Under the pieces are notes generated by a model. That model did not search any database. It was given only the letters and a program-made list of their open reading frames with translations, and was not told the origin of the DNA. From Dasyornis broadbenti (Eukaryota > Chordata > Aves > Passeriformes > Dasyornithidae): DNA of 64,000 nucleotides. A program made the position numbers and the translations under genes. The number at the start of each line of letters is the position of its first letter. Positions within the stretch are counted from its first letter, which is position 1. This document shows positions 27,001 to 39,929 of the stretch, one piece after another. The stretch spans positions 795,469 through 859,468 of the forward strand of contig VZRN01002991.1 of assembly GCA_013397935.1 (NCBI GenBank), read 5' to 3'.

Positions 27001-30000
27001 TGAGCCTCAGAAAACCCTTCACAGAAATGGGGAAGCTGCCCAGTCCTTCAGGAAGTCATGGCCCAGGATCCCCCACTGAGAATGAGGGGAATCTTCCTGA
27101 TGAAAATCCTGGTTGCTTTTTCTTCTTAGCTGGCCAGACCACCCCAAAACACAGGCTTTCCTTTGCCAGTATATTTTCTGTCTGAAAACATTTCATTGAT
27201 GAAAAATAATCTAATGAGATCTGCTACGAGCTCCTGCAGAAGGTGACCCAAGGTAAGAATAGCTGGAAGGGGTAGGAGGGATGAATTTCTTCAGTTAAAA
27301 ACAAAGTCAAGCGCCACCCAAGTTTCACAGTGGTTGTGTTTATGAAGAGGAGGTTGCCATATCAGCCCAGGTGTTCATGTGAATCTTTGTGTGAACCTCT
27401 GAGCTTCGTCTCAGAAACTGTGGGGCTGAAAATGGGAACTGGGATTTTCATTCCCATTTTTGGCTAAGTTGATCATCATTTATGGAAACAAGGGGCACTT
27501 CCCTCTGGATTTCCCAAATTGTTTATGCCGATTGAACACGAGATATAAAATCTTGTGTCTCAGATCTCCTTCATACCTCTTTCATCTACTTTCCCCTCAC
27601 TTTCTCTCCATCTTGGTGCCATGAGAAAACCACCTCCTTCTACCCAGCTGGCAAGGCAGAATTGCATTCCAGGGAGTTCAGCCCTTACAAAGAGAACAAA
27701 GCTGTTTCCTATGGCCTGGCACTCCTGTTCCCAGAGTCTCCAACTGCAGATGATGTTTTTGTTGCAACCAGTGCCATTCTGGCTTCCATGAAGGGTGAGA
27801 GCCCTGCCCTGGGGGCTGCCACGTGCACACATGCATCCACTGCTTTAAAAAAGGATCATAGCAGCCTAAAATAAGTGCCTGAAGGTCTGATTTTCTTCCC
27901 GTTTCTGCCCAGTCTTAATAAAAAGCAAACATCCCCTTTGGGAAGCTATATTCACGAAGCAAATTTAATTTCAAGAAAGGCCAGTTTCAAATTCACCCAG
28001 GCAGCATTAACTCGCCACAAACGCTTCCATCAGATGCCACCCTGTGGCTGGAAAACACCTTTCCCAGCTGGTGTCCAAAGGAAGGGCTGCTCTGCCCCTG
28101 GAATTGCCCCGTGCCAGCGCTGTGGGGCAGGACATGGACGGTGAAGGGGATCCCGTGCCACAGGCAGGTGTGTTCTGGCCCTTGGGACGTGCGTGCGAGG
28201 CTGTGACGCCACTGCCGTGACGTCTGGAATGTTCCTGCCTTGAGAAAACGGCGCTGGCTGCCGCCCAGGGATCTTTAATAGAGACTGAACATGGATGTGG
28301 GGATGCTTGTGTGTAATTATACACAACGTATAGGGCCATTTACCATATGGGAGCAGTTGGAGCCCTTTGATCCTTCTCACCCATAAAACCGGGCTGGAGG
28401 CGCCTGGCGTGGGGGAGTGGGGTCACAGAGGGGCTCACTGGTGTTCCAGTGAAGGCCGGGGCTGTGCCTGTATTTTCTCATTTCCCATGAGTGCTCAGGA
28501 AAGAGGCTTCCCAGCACAGCTGGAAGAAAGCAGGAGAGCACTGCTGGTATCCCCTGTAGCCCAGCTTGGAGGCCCTTGTAGGCAAACCAGAGAGGTGCTC
28601 CGGGGAGGTTTGGTGGGGCCAGAGGCTCAGCTCCTCCAGGAGTGACCCGTTCCCTGCATCCCCCAGTTCTGGGGAGGGCACCCGTCATTCACAGCACAGC
28701 TCAGAGTGGGGAGCCCTGGCTGAAAAATACCTGTGGTGCAGGGGTTGCTTGTGCTTAGGGTGGTAATGCCTGAAAGTGGGGGAAGCCCACCTGAACCCCA
28801 GACCCTGTGCCAGCCAGGATGCCATGTGCCAGCACAGGAACCAGGGCAGCTGCACTGCCGGTCTCCAACACCCTTTTGGGAAGGTCTCAGCCTGCCCCCA
28901 CTCTTCTTCCTGACTGCCATCTGCTTCACCTGCACCCATGATCCTGGTACAGGCGTTTACACGGCGGGGCTAGGAAGGAGCTGCTCACAGATTTGAATGG
29001 GGCTTTATCGTAATATCTTTTGTGCTTTCCGTGGTTTCCTGACTGGATGATGCTGAAACTATTTCATGAGAAGGAATTATGTACTACAAATGCTACATGA
29101 ACTCAGTTATTTCTTCTCTTTTTCAATTCTGAAAAAAATCCCCAATACCTCCCTTTGCAAAGACAGCTGGGAGTTTAGTTGTGTTTTCCATAGCCTGGCG
29201 GGCATGGGGTTGTGATTCCCCAGCCTGACTTTATTTCTGACTCTGCCACTGAGGTGTGAGTAACCCTGAGCAGACCACTTGGCTCCTCTGACTCGGTTTC
29301 TTCTTTTCTCTTTTATTTTTCCCCAGTATAAAGTCTTTGATAAAAGAGCTGGTTGTTAGTTTGCATTTGTGGGGTGTGTCATGCAAGTGGGGAGAGGGCA
29401 GGGCCAAAAAAAGGCACTGAGGAAACCCTGCCAACAGTGTGATAAAACCAATCAGCTGGACTTGTTGCTGAAGACAAGGGGTTTAATTGCACAACTTGTC
29501 TGTCCCCTTTGCTCTCCAGCTAAACCCAAGCCTGAATGCCAGCTGAGCCTCTGGATAGTCCAGATCTGGGCTTGCCCTGAAAGCTGCTCCAGACCTCATG
29601 GCAGCCCTGCCATGCCGCTGCTGTCCCTGCACCCAGACCTTGGGCATCACAAATGCTCATTCTCAGAGGCTTTCCTCCATCTTACAAGCATTTGTTTGCA
29701 GAGGAAAACCCAGCAGAGGAATGCTGGTGAAGGGTAAGGGTGGTTTTGTGCCATTTTCCCACCCACACTAATCTGTGAAGTCCCACTGAAGCTGAGGTGC
29801 ATGTCTGGGTTGAGAATCACCTGCCTGAGCACCCAAAAGTTTTAAGGGCTTTTGCACACATGGGCCCTTGCTGGTGAATCTCTCTGCAGCCATTTGTTTT
29901 GCCCTCCTTCTTGCTAAAACATGAGAAAAGACAGTGCTCTGCCTGCACGCAGGGGTGTCAACCACCCCCTCAGCAAATCCTCACCACGCAACAGATACTT

Positions 30001-30070
30001 GTAAACCCCTTCCATCCATCCTACATGGACAGTGCTGCTTGATTTAAACTTCTCTCATTTCTCAATCTTC

Positions 30071-30085
30071 TTTTTTTTTTTTTTT
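30071..30085. repeat. Poly-T tract
   Basis: 15 T within a longer pyrimidine stretch that ends CCAGG. It lies about 130 bases left of a second T tract. Confidence 0.85.
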
Positions 30086-30214
30086 CCAGGCTATTTGAGC
30101 CACAGAACTGGCCAACAGACACAGCTGGGAAACACACTGCAGCACAAAGAAAAAATAATAAAGGCTGGGAGGAGTTCTTTTCCCCTCTCCAGAACTGTAA
30201 TTGGGTCTTCTCTC

Positions 30215-30232
30215 TTTTTTTTTTTTTTTTTT
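30215..30232. repeat. Poly-T tract
   Basis: 18 T preceded by TCTTCTCTC. The stretch between this and the previous T tract is not recognisable. Confidence 0.85.
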
Positions 30233-33200
30233 GAAGCTCAGTTGGGGTATGAACTCCTTAATCTTAGTTTGACTTATGGGAAAGGGAGGGCATTAGCATA
30301 TTTATAAAAATTTACCTTGTTCTGAAACTGTAGACATGCTTCACCTTATAATTTCATGATTAGTGTCATTTCATCATGGGGAAAAGCCACTCTTTCTACC
30401 AGCGGCACAAAACGAATACAAATCAAACACATGCTTTCTGGAATTATTCACACAATGTTTTCAAAAATCGACATAGTTCAATAGTTGAGCAATAAATTTT
30501 CTTACTAATGAGACACTAAAAAATGTTTTTGATGTTACGCCCAGGGAGAACTAGTTATTGCAGATTTATAGGCAATCTGTGCAAAGACTGTCCTTTGCTT
30601 CCAATGAGTTTCTAATTTCGATTTGATGATATCCAGCTGCGGAGATTTGGCCATGATATTATATAACTTGTGATATCACATCTATACAGTATTTTCTTCA
30701 CCCTCACTGGCTGGCCTTTTCATACACGAGCTGGGCTGCAGCATCCCATGGTTTCCTTGTGCAGTCAGCCATGGCGTGTGGTGTTTATGGATCCCTTTAA
30801 GGAGTGTGTGTAGTTACAGTACGTGTGTCTCGTAACTCTCTGAAATACAGGAGGCAAATTTAAATTTTGCTGGAAACGCAGCTTTTCCTTTCAGTTCCCG
30901 CTGCTTTCCATGGCTGGGAGCTCAGAGCAGGTCACGGTATGGGCAGTCTTGCACTGCAGGCCTTGCAGACAGTGTTTTGTAGTTTCTTTTGTTCCAAGAA
31001 TTTCTTCCAGCATTAGGCTGGAGCCAAGCCAGTCAGGCTTGTCCAAGCCATGGGAAACCACCACCCCAAGGACTGAAGTCACCCCCACAGAGAGGAAGGT
31101 TCGGAACAGTCAGTGAAGGACAGTCAGTGACTCTTGCATCATTTATCAACAAGAAGCCAGAGAGGGAGGGTTTCCCAGATCAGGCCCAGAATGTTTTCAA
31201 AGCAGTGTATTCAGTGAAGGCGACCACCGATGCATTCCCTGGAAGTCACCATCAGCAGGGGTTTATTCCCGTGGCCTGGTTGAGCCCCTGCTGAAGACAA
31301 ACTCTGATCTTCCCTGGGCACATTTTTAATCTGAAACAAACCCAGCAGTGCCACGAGTGATACCACTGGCAGGCCCCTTCCCTAGGAAATGAGGGAATGC
31401 GGTATCTCTCCAAGGGTAATAACGAGGCTCCTTGCCTGGATACAAGAACGATGAGTGCTTCAGAAGTGCTGATGATTAAGGCCCGTGTTTAGGACGCTTG
31501 GAAAAAGTGGTCTCCAAGGCGAAGCAGCCACAAGCCGGTTTGCTCCGCCGCTTGCCCGCCTTCCGCCCACATGGCTGCCATGTGGGGAGGCCACAGAGAG
31601 CCCGGGCCAGCGTTCCTGGCAGGAGGCTCCTGCTCCAGCTGTGCCTGAGCACACAGGGGCTGCCCCTGTGCGACTTGCCCGGCACCCAGCACAGCACGGC
31701 CCGGCTGCTGCCGTGGGAGGACAACCCATGGCTAGCCCGACACACCAGGAGCTCTGTTATGGGGTTTTTAATTCTTTTCTAGGAAGTCTGCAACTTGAGC
31801 ACACTGCCAGTAACTCCCAGGCTCGCCTCCCGGCGGAAGACAATAAGACAGTGGTGGGTTATGAGGAACGGCTGCAAACACAAAGGCTACAGGGCTATTT
31901 TTTGCCTAAACAAACTTTTCCAGCTTAAAAAGTATGATGAGGAGTCTGTGGTCACCCTAAATAGTATCAAATTAACTGATAACTCACAAACACTTCGGTC
32001 AGTTATTCTTCTGAAGGGCTGCAGGAGGCACATCCATGGCAGGGACTGCAAATGCCTTCAGCAGCCACTCCCCTGGGAATCAGGCAGAGCCATCCCCTCA
32101 TTCCTCACATGCCCTGCATATGCATAATTCCATGGAAATCATGGGTCTGAGCAACACAGAAGCACTAAACAAAGTTAAAAGTTCACAAAAACGCATTCAG
32201 AATGACATCTTATTCCCAGCTTTCAGTAAGTGCGTTACACATTGAAGAGCTGCCATTCTTTCTTTTCTTCATAACCCAAGGTTTTGGGCCCCTCCTCCTC
32301 ACATGTACTTTCTTGTCACATTTCTATCTCCAAATTCATTTCTGATGCAAATGATTTCAATGGCACTTCAGGAACATAAGCGGAAAACGCAGCCAGATGT
32401 CTTCCTTGGATTTCAGGAAGGCAGAGAAGTGTCAGAATTAAATCTGGATGGCTATGATGTTGCCAAAAATAGTTTCTGCACTTACCCTGAGTCTGTGAAG
32501 ATGGATCTCAAGGCTAAACACAGAAATTAGCTTCCATATCAACATTTTACTGTCACTTTCATCGCCACGCCAGTAGATTAGTTAAAATAACATCGTTTAC
32601 TGGCATGGAGTGTTATTGCAAACAGATGTCATCATTAGGATAAAGACAAGTTCTACTATTTCATCCAGGAACTTATTCATGGAAATTTTGATTTTTCTCA
32701 TTGAAATAAGAAACAGTTTTCAGTCTTTGAATCTTTTACCCCTCAAAAACACTTTAGAGTGGGTTGTTGGGATTTTTTTGTTGTCTCACTCTCCCATAAA
32801 GTAGAAATCAGCATTTTGCTTGACACAGCATAATTCTGGTGGTTATTTTCAGTTAAAGGTTTTCCTCCAGAGAAAGGCAAATGTTAGTCAGAAAAATACT
32901 TATGATCAGCTGTAATTTTCTGTATATCTTTCACGATTGTATCTACTTGCATTCTGCTTCCTTCAACTCTTCTTCATCTGGAGTTGGATAATTCTAGTCT
33001 CAAATGTATTGGTTTTTCCATAGTCATTGAGTCACCTTCTCTGTGTTATTCAGATAAAGCTGGATGTTTATTTGTAATGTTTAGGATTTGTTGCCTTCCT
33101 TTTTCATGGAGGGAGTATGTATGGATAATGGGTACACATTTGGCTTCATGCATTAGAAAGGAATATGGAACAGTGCAGTGCAATGAGATCAGCCACCAGA

Positions 33201-33408
33201 ACACAGCAGCTCTGCAGGTTAGGTAAAGCAAGAGTGCACCAGGTAGAAATCTGAAATCTCAGTCCTGCTGGAAAGAGAGGCAGTGCTCTGGTTGACTTCA
33301 GCAAGGATTCTAGGATTTCATCCTAAGAATTTAATAGTGCTGTAGTTCCAAGTAAGTTCAAGCAGAAAAGCACACTCACTGGCGTAGAGTAAGGCTTCAG
33401 TCCTACAC

Positions 33409-33422
33409 AAAAAAAAAAAAAA
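33409..33422. repeat. Poly-A tract
   Basis: 14 A after TCCTACAC. It is isolated and has no associated gene-like sequence. Confidence 0.8.
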
Positions 33423-34260
33423 GCCTATGCATTCAAGCAAAAGAATTTTGAGTCCCTGCATTTTATTTATTTAATCAGCTTACAAGATATTAAATATTAA
33501 AAACTGCATTGTAATAGATTCTATGCACCTCTGAGAAATAACCATAAAAATCACCCAACACACAAAAAATGCAATAGTGGCCAATTTGTATTCTTACCTA
33601 TTCTGCTCCAGAGGAGAGAGCAACAAATCAGGTCATGTTTGGCACCTAGTTTCATGTAATATGTTGGCTCATTGCTGCTCTCTGGATCTGTGTGTTCCTT
33701 ACACCGTGACTAATAGATTGTCCATACCTTCTGTATGGAACTTGCAGTGTCCCCATTGCATGAACTCTAGTGCCAAGATGGAAATTCCCAGCACTCCAAC
33801 ACAGCCCTGGCCTCTCTGCTTCTGCTCACATCAATGGAAAATTGAGGTTCCTTTAGACCTCAGTATTGGAGGGTCAGTCACTAAAATCAAAATCCTTTGG
33901 AGAAAAAGTCTACTGTAATCTATTTTTAAAATCCAAAATCTTCTTGAGTTCTCTTATAGTATGTAAGAATGGACACCGGCAAGAAAAGGCACCTTTGTAA
34001 TGTAAGATAAATGTTTAGCTTGGGAAAAATGGGAAGAGCTCATATTATCAACCCTAGAGTGCACACAAAGTCAGCTCGACTCCTGGAAGTTCCCAAGCGG
34101 ATCTCTGGGCACTCACAAAATGCCTGGAGCAGGTGCAGGTGGTGCAGGACCAGCTGGGCAGCACTGAGGTACAAATCCGCACCTCATTGGAGCTGATAGG
34201 TACCCAGGTACCCTGGAAAACGCTGAAATAAATCAGCCTGGCTGCAAAGGGGCATAAAGC

Positions 34261-34610
34261 GTAGAAGGACAGAATGGCTGGAGTTTGAAGGAACTTCTGG
34301 AAATCATCTGGTCCAACCCCTCTGCTAAAGCAGGTTCACCTACAGCAGGTGACACAAGATTGCCTCCAGGCGGCTTGTGAACATCTCCAGGGAAGGAGAA
34401 ACCCCAGCCTCTCTGGGCGGCCTGTTCAGTGCTCAATCACCCTCACAGTAAAGAAGTTTTTCCTCTTATTTAGATGAAACTTCCTGTTTCAGTTTGTGCC
34501 CACTCTGTCATGTCTTTTCCAGGCTAAACAGCCCCCTCAGCCTTCCCTTGTAGCTTTTCCAGTCTCCACATTCTCCTCTGGACCTTCCCCAGTAGCTCTT
34601 TATCTGCTCG
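34261..34610 (-). mobile_element. CR1 LINE, 3' fragment of about 350 bases
   Basis: The plus strand starts with GACAGAATGGCTGGAGTTTG and continues with GGAAATCATCTGGTCCAACC, CTCTGGGCGGCCTGTTC and AGAAGTTTTTCCTCTTATTT. It ends near CCTCTGGACCTTCCCCAGTA. This is the reverse-complement CR1 3' region, so the element is on the minus strand with its 3' end at the left. It resembles the copy at 14.8 kb in subfamily character. Confidence 0.92.
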
Positions 34611-37600
34611 CTGCCACTAACCCTCTCCTCATTTCTCCAGCACAGGCTGTCGTCACAGCACTGCAGCTTTCTGGGATAGCCAGGACAGGCTGTAGAACAG
34701 CATTTGCCTTCAATCCTCACTCACAGCCCTGTGCTGAGTTGCTTAAATGCGTAAAAATCTTGATCCCGCATCTCCTCTGAGTGCCTACAGGGACCACCGC
34801 TGTGTCTCATTACGCTGAGCTGGGAAAAGAGCAGGAGTTACTTACCGACGGCAGAGCAGCCCCCAGAAACTCTAGCTGGAATTTCTATCTTCTTCTGCAT
34901 TTGCCTTTGCTGTAATTATGTTTCAGAATAATTTCTGTGTCAATCTCCCACTTCCAAATATAAATGTCGCTTCTCTTGCCCAGATTCAAAACAAACTGTC
35001 AGTTTGAAATAGCTTCTAACGCGTTAATAATGAAATACCGTTTTACCCCCACTGAGAATAAAATGCTAGGACTAATCATACCATTCTAAAGGGCTTATAA
35101 ATCAATAAACCAAGAGGCAGTGAATGAACAAAATGCTGATTGAAATCATAAGCACATCAAGTATCTGCAGATAATCAGCGTCACATGTTTAAAATAAAAT
35201 AATGAAAAAAAGAAATCGTTTTCCCTAAACATGTGGATACACACAGTGCCTTGCTAGATTTTATTCTCACACCGTGGTTTGATTACCTCACCCAGGTAGA
35301 TGAAAGCACAACTGACTGTTAGAAAATGAAGGCAGCAGATCACTCTGTGATGTGACATTCACAACCCGAGTGGTACAACCTCATAATAAACCGTTCCAGT
35401 AGCTGGGATTTCCCTGTGTCTATTTTCCCTGTTTGCTGCTGGGATGGCAGCTGGCAGCTCTTGCCTGGGAGCAGCTCTGATGCAGTTTCTCAGGTCAGGG
35501 CTGTGTCAGAGGGCCAACATCACAGCTACCAGCTGAGCCACATGCCAGTCTGGGGTCACAGAGTGGGAACTGCTGGAGCGAATCCTGTCACACCTCAGAC
35601 CCTGCTGCCCTCTAACCCAGCCCACACTGCAGCCTGGGCAGCTCAGGGCTCTACCTCTCCCTTCCACCTGCAGAGTGTCCGACAGAATTTCCCCTGCCTT
35701 TCTCCTCCTGAAGCATGTGTTTTGTGGCCATTGGCCCTGTGGAAATTATGGGAAGCAGCTCCACAGGGATGGTTACTTCTGGTATCTTGTATAACACACT
35801 TGATCAACGTTGGCTGCTATGGTGTCCTTAGCTGGATGCACAACACACCTGAAAATCCTCCCTGGGTGAACCACAGTGTTCCCCATTCCTTTGAGGCTGA
35901 GGGAGATGTGTGACTTTGGTGCTGGGAAAAGCTTTTCTCAAATTCATGATATTCTCTTTGGTGATTCACATGACTACAGTTAAAGAATTGCTTCCCCATT
36001 TGGGAGTTTCTGCAAAGCTCTGGTATAAAAAATGTTGTCAAACTTCAGTTTCTAAGGATTCCCAAAATGTTGGCACCATGGAGGTATCCAAGCATCTTAG
36101 TTTGAGTCCAGAAATCCTGGAAACACAATCCAGTGTTTGCAGGTGAAGCACCTCCTGTGTAAGAACCCCCTGAGGAAAGGAGTTGCCCTTTGTTGACTGA
36201 CACTTGATCACCAAACCCACAGCTGCTCTCCTTGCGTTTGTCACCCAAACACCACCCCTCTGACCCCTGGAAATGAGCCTGTGAGGACTCTCTAGAGCTT
36301 TGGATGTGGCACATTGCCATTTGAAGCAAAAAAACCTTGTTTCAAAAGTAAAGGCTGGCACTGGGTGTACAGACAAATGTTAGATGCAAAACACCAAAAG
36401 TGCAGCTCCTCTGTTTTATGGAAACTGGTGACAGCAATTTCCTGTGTGACAGCAAGAATGGTTCTTATTTACAGTCAATTTCAAATTATTTCCTCATATA
36501 CTTTTTTGAATCTTTCTTAAGGATAGATTCTGTAACCCTCATTGAATCTATTTCAAGAAAAAGGTTTATATAATGCATCAAGAATCATCTATAAATTCTT
36601 CTGAATTCTGATGTAACATATTAAACAAAACACAACAAAAATGAAGATGCTGGGAATTTATGACAGAGGTTTTAATTATAAATCTTGCAGTAAATAAGTA
36701 TGAGGTTCTCTTGCTAGAGAATTGTAAATTAAGTTAATGGATATTGAGATTAAGTCTTTTTTTTTAATTTATTTTGCAATACTTGATGTTAATAGGAACT
36801 TACGTTGTGTATTAGTCCAAGTTTCTTTAAAGAATTTTAGAGTCATTATTCAATGATGGATGCATGTTTTTAAAAATTTGCATTTCTGAATAGGTAAATG
36901 GATTAATTGAGAGAGGATCATGAAAAGCTTTGCAAATGTGTGTTGATGAACTTGTTAATAAAACATCACACGAAACATTTTATCCGCACGAGACAGGTAG
37001 GTTCACCCCTTGTTAATATTCAGCAAAGTTAAAATATTCCTGTGAAGTGGCATGAGGTGTCATGATCTTCAAGTGATATGGGCTAGGAACTTTTAATAAA
37101 ACCTTCTGGGGAAATGCACCACGTCAGTGGTTTAAAGTCCCCGTGTGTTTCTCTTGTATGACATTTGTTATTCGAATTGTGTCACTGACATGCTGCTGCC
37201 ATTTGAAACATTTCTCCCCAAGTGAGAGTAGCTCTTCACAAGTGAGGTATCTCTTAATGAATGCTTTTAAAAACACAGTGGAAGGTTCTCAGCATGGAGC
37301 TCTTTTCGTCCTTTGCAAGATGATTGATATTTCTTTATCTCTTACCTCCTCTAATAAACATTCAATGAACCTATTTTTTCCACAAGGGTGATGAAGCCAC
37401 AACTCTCAGTCAGTCACTGCCTTCTGAGAACATCACAGGGCACCAAGACAGTGCATGTAACTCATTAACTACAGAGCACTAAGATGACAATATTGTTATA
37501 CCCTGGGAAACACAAAAAAAGTTGCCATTACCTTGCACACAACCTTGCAAAGTTTTTCCTCCATACCCTTCTTCACAGTCGATCCAAGCTGTCACATTCC

Positions 37601-38209
37601 TATCTCCAAGAGCCTGGGGACTGCCAGCAAAATCCCTACTGGAAGATACTCTGCAGGGCCATCAGTCACATCTAAAGCACTCAACTGTTAGGAAATGTCA
37701 GGATTTAAGCTGCTAAGAGAACTTTATCTTTGCCCTTTTGGGTGTTTGTGCTGTACAGGGTAAAGCACTACTCCAGTGAGTAAAGCCAGAGATTCTTAAC
37801 TCCCTGTAGCAATATGAGTGAATTGGGTCACTAATTCAAACATTTCAAACATATCTACTGTCCCTTCAATAAATATTTAACACCTACTTCATCACCGTCC
37901 CCTTCTGAAGTCACTTTGCAAATTTTTGAGCCTTACTTCAAAGAAGGAAAAAAAATAATTAAGTAACCTGGCTGGCAATAACACTTTTTCATCGAATGGA
38001 GCATTCCCTCTGTCCCCGGGCCAGGGAGCGCCTTGTCGGAGTGAAAGGTGAATAAAGCCTGGCTTTGGTGGAGTTTCCCCATTCTGTAGCTTCCACTGAC
38101 ACCTGCTGGAGACAGGCGCTGTCATTTTAAATCCTGTCTCCAGAACGCGAGAGGGCTGGGCACTGCTGTGCGCGGCTCCAGGGCACCACTCAGCAGCAGG
38201 ACAGGCAGG
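34611..38209. other. Intergenic, possible conserved noncoding stretches
   Basis: No gene is seen. The regions 34.98-35.22 kb and 36.58-36.97 kb are AT-rich with many TAAT, ATTA and ATCAAT cores. The open frame of 165 codons at 35416-35913 has no recognisable similarity. Confidence 0.65.
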
Positions 38210-38641
38210 TGCTGGAGCGAGCCCAGAGGAAGTCACAAAGATGATCAGAGGGCTGGAGCACTCTGCTCTGGAGCCAAGCTGGGAGAGCTGAGAGTGCTCA
38301 GCCTGGAGAACACTCCAGGGAGAACTTAGAGCCCCTTCCAGTGCCTAAACAGCCGGAGAGGGACTTTGTACAAGGGCTTGGAGTGATGGGAGAAAGGGGT
38401 AATGGTTTTAAACTGTAGAGGGTGGTTCAGATTAGGTATAATGAAGAATTTCTTACCTGAGAGGGTGGTGAGGCCCTGGCACAGGTTGCCAAGGGAAATG
38501 TAGCTGCCCCATCCCTGGAACTGTCCAACGCCAGCCTGGCTGGGGCTCAGAGCAACCTGGTGCAGTGGAAGGTGTCCCTGCCCATGGCAGGGGATTGAAA
38601 CGAGATGACTTTTAAAGTTCCTCTCAACTCTTTTCATGTTA
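38210..38641 (+). mobile_element. CR1 LINE, 3' fragment of about 430 bases, plus strand
   Basis: It runs from GCTGGAGCGAGCCCAGAGGA through AGATGATCAGAGGGCTGGAG and GCTCAGCCTGGAGAACACTC to AACTCTTTTCATG, the CR1 order on the plus strand. It includes the hallmark GGGATTGAAACGAGATGACT shortly before the 3' end. The open frame on the opposite strand is derived from the element. It is moderately diverged and 5'-truncated. Confidence 0.93.
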
Positions 38642-39117
38642 GAACTTTCAGCAGACTCCTGATGAACATCTGAAACAATAAAGGAAATTACAGTAAAACA
38701 AAACTAAAAAAACCCTCCAGTAAAATATAGGCACAGTCCTAGAACTTCAAAAACTTGAAAATGCATCACAATTTTAACAATAAGTCTTTTATGTTGCTGT
38801 GAATTGTTCCTGCTCTGCTTAGCCAGGGAACAGAGCCAGTCTGATGGACCTGAACCTTTCCTTCACTTCCAGATTCACATCATAGCTTGTGCTTCTCTAA
38901 ACACTAAGAGCTGTGTGAAACTGAAAATGCCTTTCCAGAATTAGCTCACAGCATCTAGCTCCTAGCACTAGATTTGAACTAAAGTCTCAGACTACCGAAA
39001 ATGTTAGAGGTCTATACAAAAGCTTTTACATTTAGAATGCTGCCCAACAGGGGACATCTAAGGTGAGGGCGGTTTTACCTGGCAGAAATGAAAGGGCAGT
39101 AGACTTTTTGGCTTAGC
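38642..39117. other. Intergenic between CR1 and block A, nothing recognised
   Basis: About 475 bases without repeat or coding signal. They are not repeated upstream of copy 2 of block A. Confidence 0.7.
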
Positions 39118-39232
39118 ATCTTTTCAAGTTCGTGTAAAGCCTTTATCACCGCGTGCCACCCAGAAGGTGGCAGTGGAGGAGCATCCATCGCTCCACAAAC
39201 GTGGGGCTCAGCGCTCACGGTTCATTCCCGTT
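39118..39232 (+). repeat. Duplicated block A, copy 1, with CTCF-like motif
   Basis: This block shares ATCTTTTCAAGTTC, a CTTTAT.ACC stretch, AGGTGGCAGTGGA, GAGCATCCATC and CTCCACAAAC with 43900-44021. It ends at GCTCACGGTTCA in both. Order and orientation match, but divergence is clear, with small insertions in one copy or the other. It contains CCAGAAGGTGGCA at 39160-39172, which fits the vertebrate CTCF core at all but one position. I do not recognise the family. Confidence 0.7.
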
Positions 39233-39929
39233 CGGGAGGCAGGGCTGGGGCAGCTCCGAGGGCATTTGGACATTTTTGCCAGGTGGTGAATGATGCATCA
39301 AACCGTGCTGGGATTGTCCCCACAGCCGGGCTCAGGGGAAAAGCAGCGCCAGGGAGAGAAATGCAACCAAGGGGTTCTGATGTGTCCCCAACCGACTGTG
39401 TAGAATTTTCTTCAAAAGACACCAGGATCAGGTCACACACAAGAAAACCACTAAAAAACCTCCTATTTTGTATGTTTGAGGGATATTTGTGTTTGCTTTA
39501 ATTTTCTATACAGTAGTGCTTAAATAGAAGTTTCTTTCTAAAAATCCTCTTCAAAAGGACCAAAAATCCCCAGGGAATTATTGTGAAAATCTTACAACCC
39601 CTTGATTCAATTTAGCTTTATAAAATGTGCATTAAAGATGTATAAAATAAAGAAATAAAATTCATGGGTAAGTGAGTAGTGTGAAGCAGGGCAGGACTGA
39701 ATCAGACTTCAGCTCTTTTTATCGAGCAGCACAGGGACAATGACACCTTCTCTTCAGCACATCACAATTAAAAGGACAAGTAGGTGACAACCTGAGGTGC
39801 TGGAGAAGGTTTGGAAATAGGAGGAAAAGTCACAAGTCCTTCAATTTAAAAACAGGGAAATTGCCTACAGAATGCAGTGACTAAATGAGGCGTCTGGCAT
39901 AAGTATCAAAAAAACACCATGAGCAAGCA

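Larger units (their letters stand above)
15308..34260. other. Long intergenic stretch without a recognised gene
   Basis: Apart from homopolymers I see no mobile-element ends in almost 19 kb. Two GC-richer patches (23.28-23.62 kb and 28.05-28.70 kb) and a third at 31.54-31.74 kb carry overlapping frames of up to 147 codons on both strands. GC-rich DNA produces this by chance, and none of the translations looks like a domain. AT-rich, TAAT-rich stretches at 22.2-22.45 and 23.85-24.30 kb stand out in the other direction. Confidence 0.65.

Noticed and set aside
31485..31928. 147-codon frame in a GC-rich patch
   Set aside because: Overlapping frames are open on both strands, the translation is Pro/Ala-rich without a domain, and there is no supporting splice or start context. 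GC-rich composition explains it.
35416..35913. 165-codon frame
   Set aside because: It has no domain, signal peptide or membrane segment that I can recognise, and no gene context.
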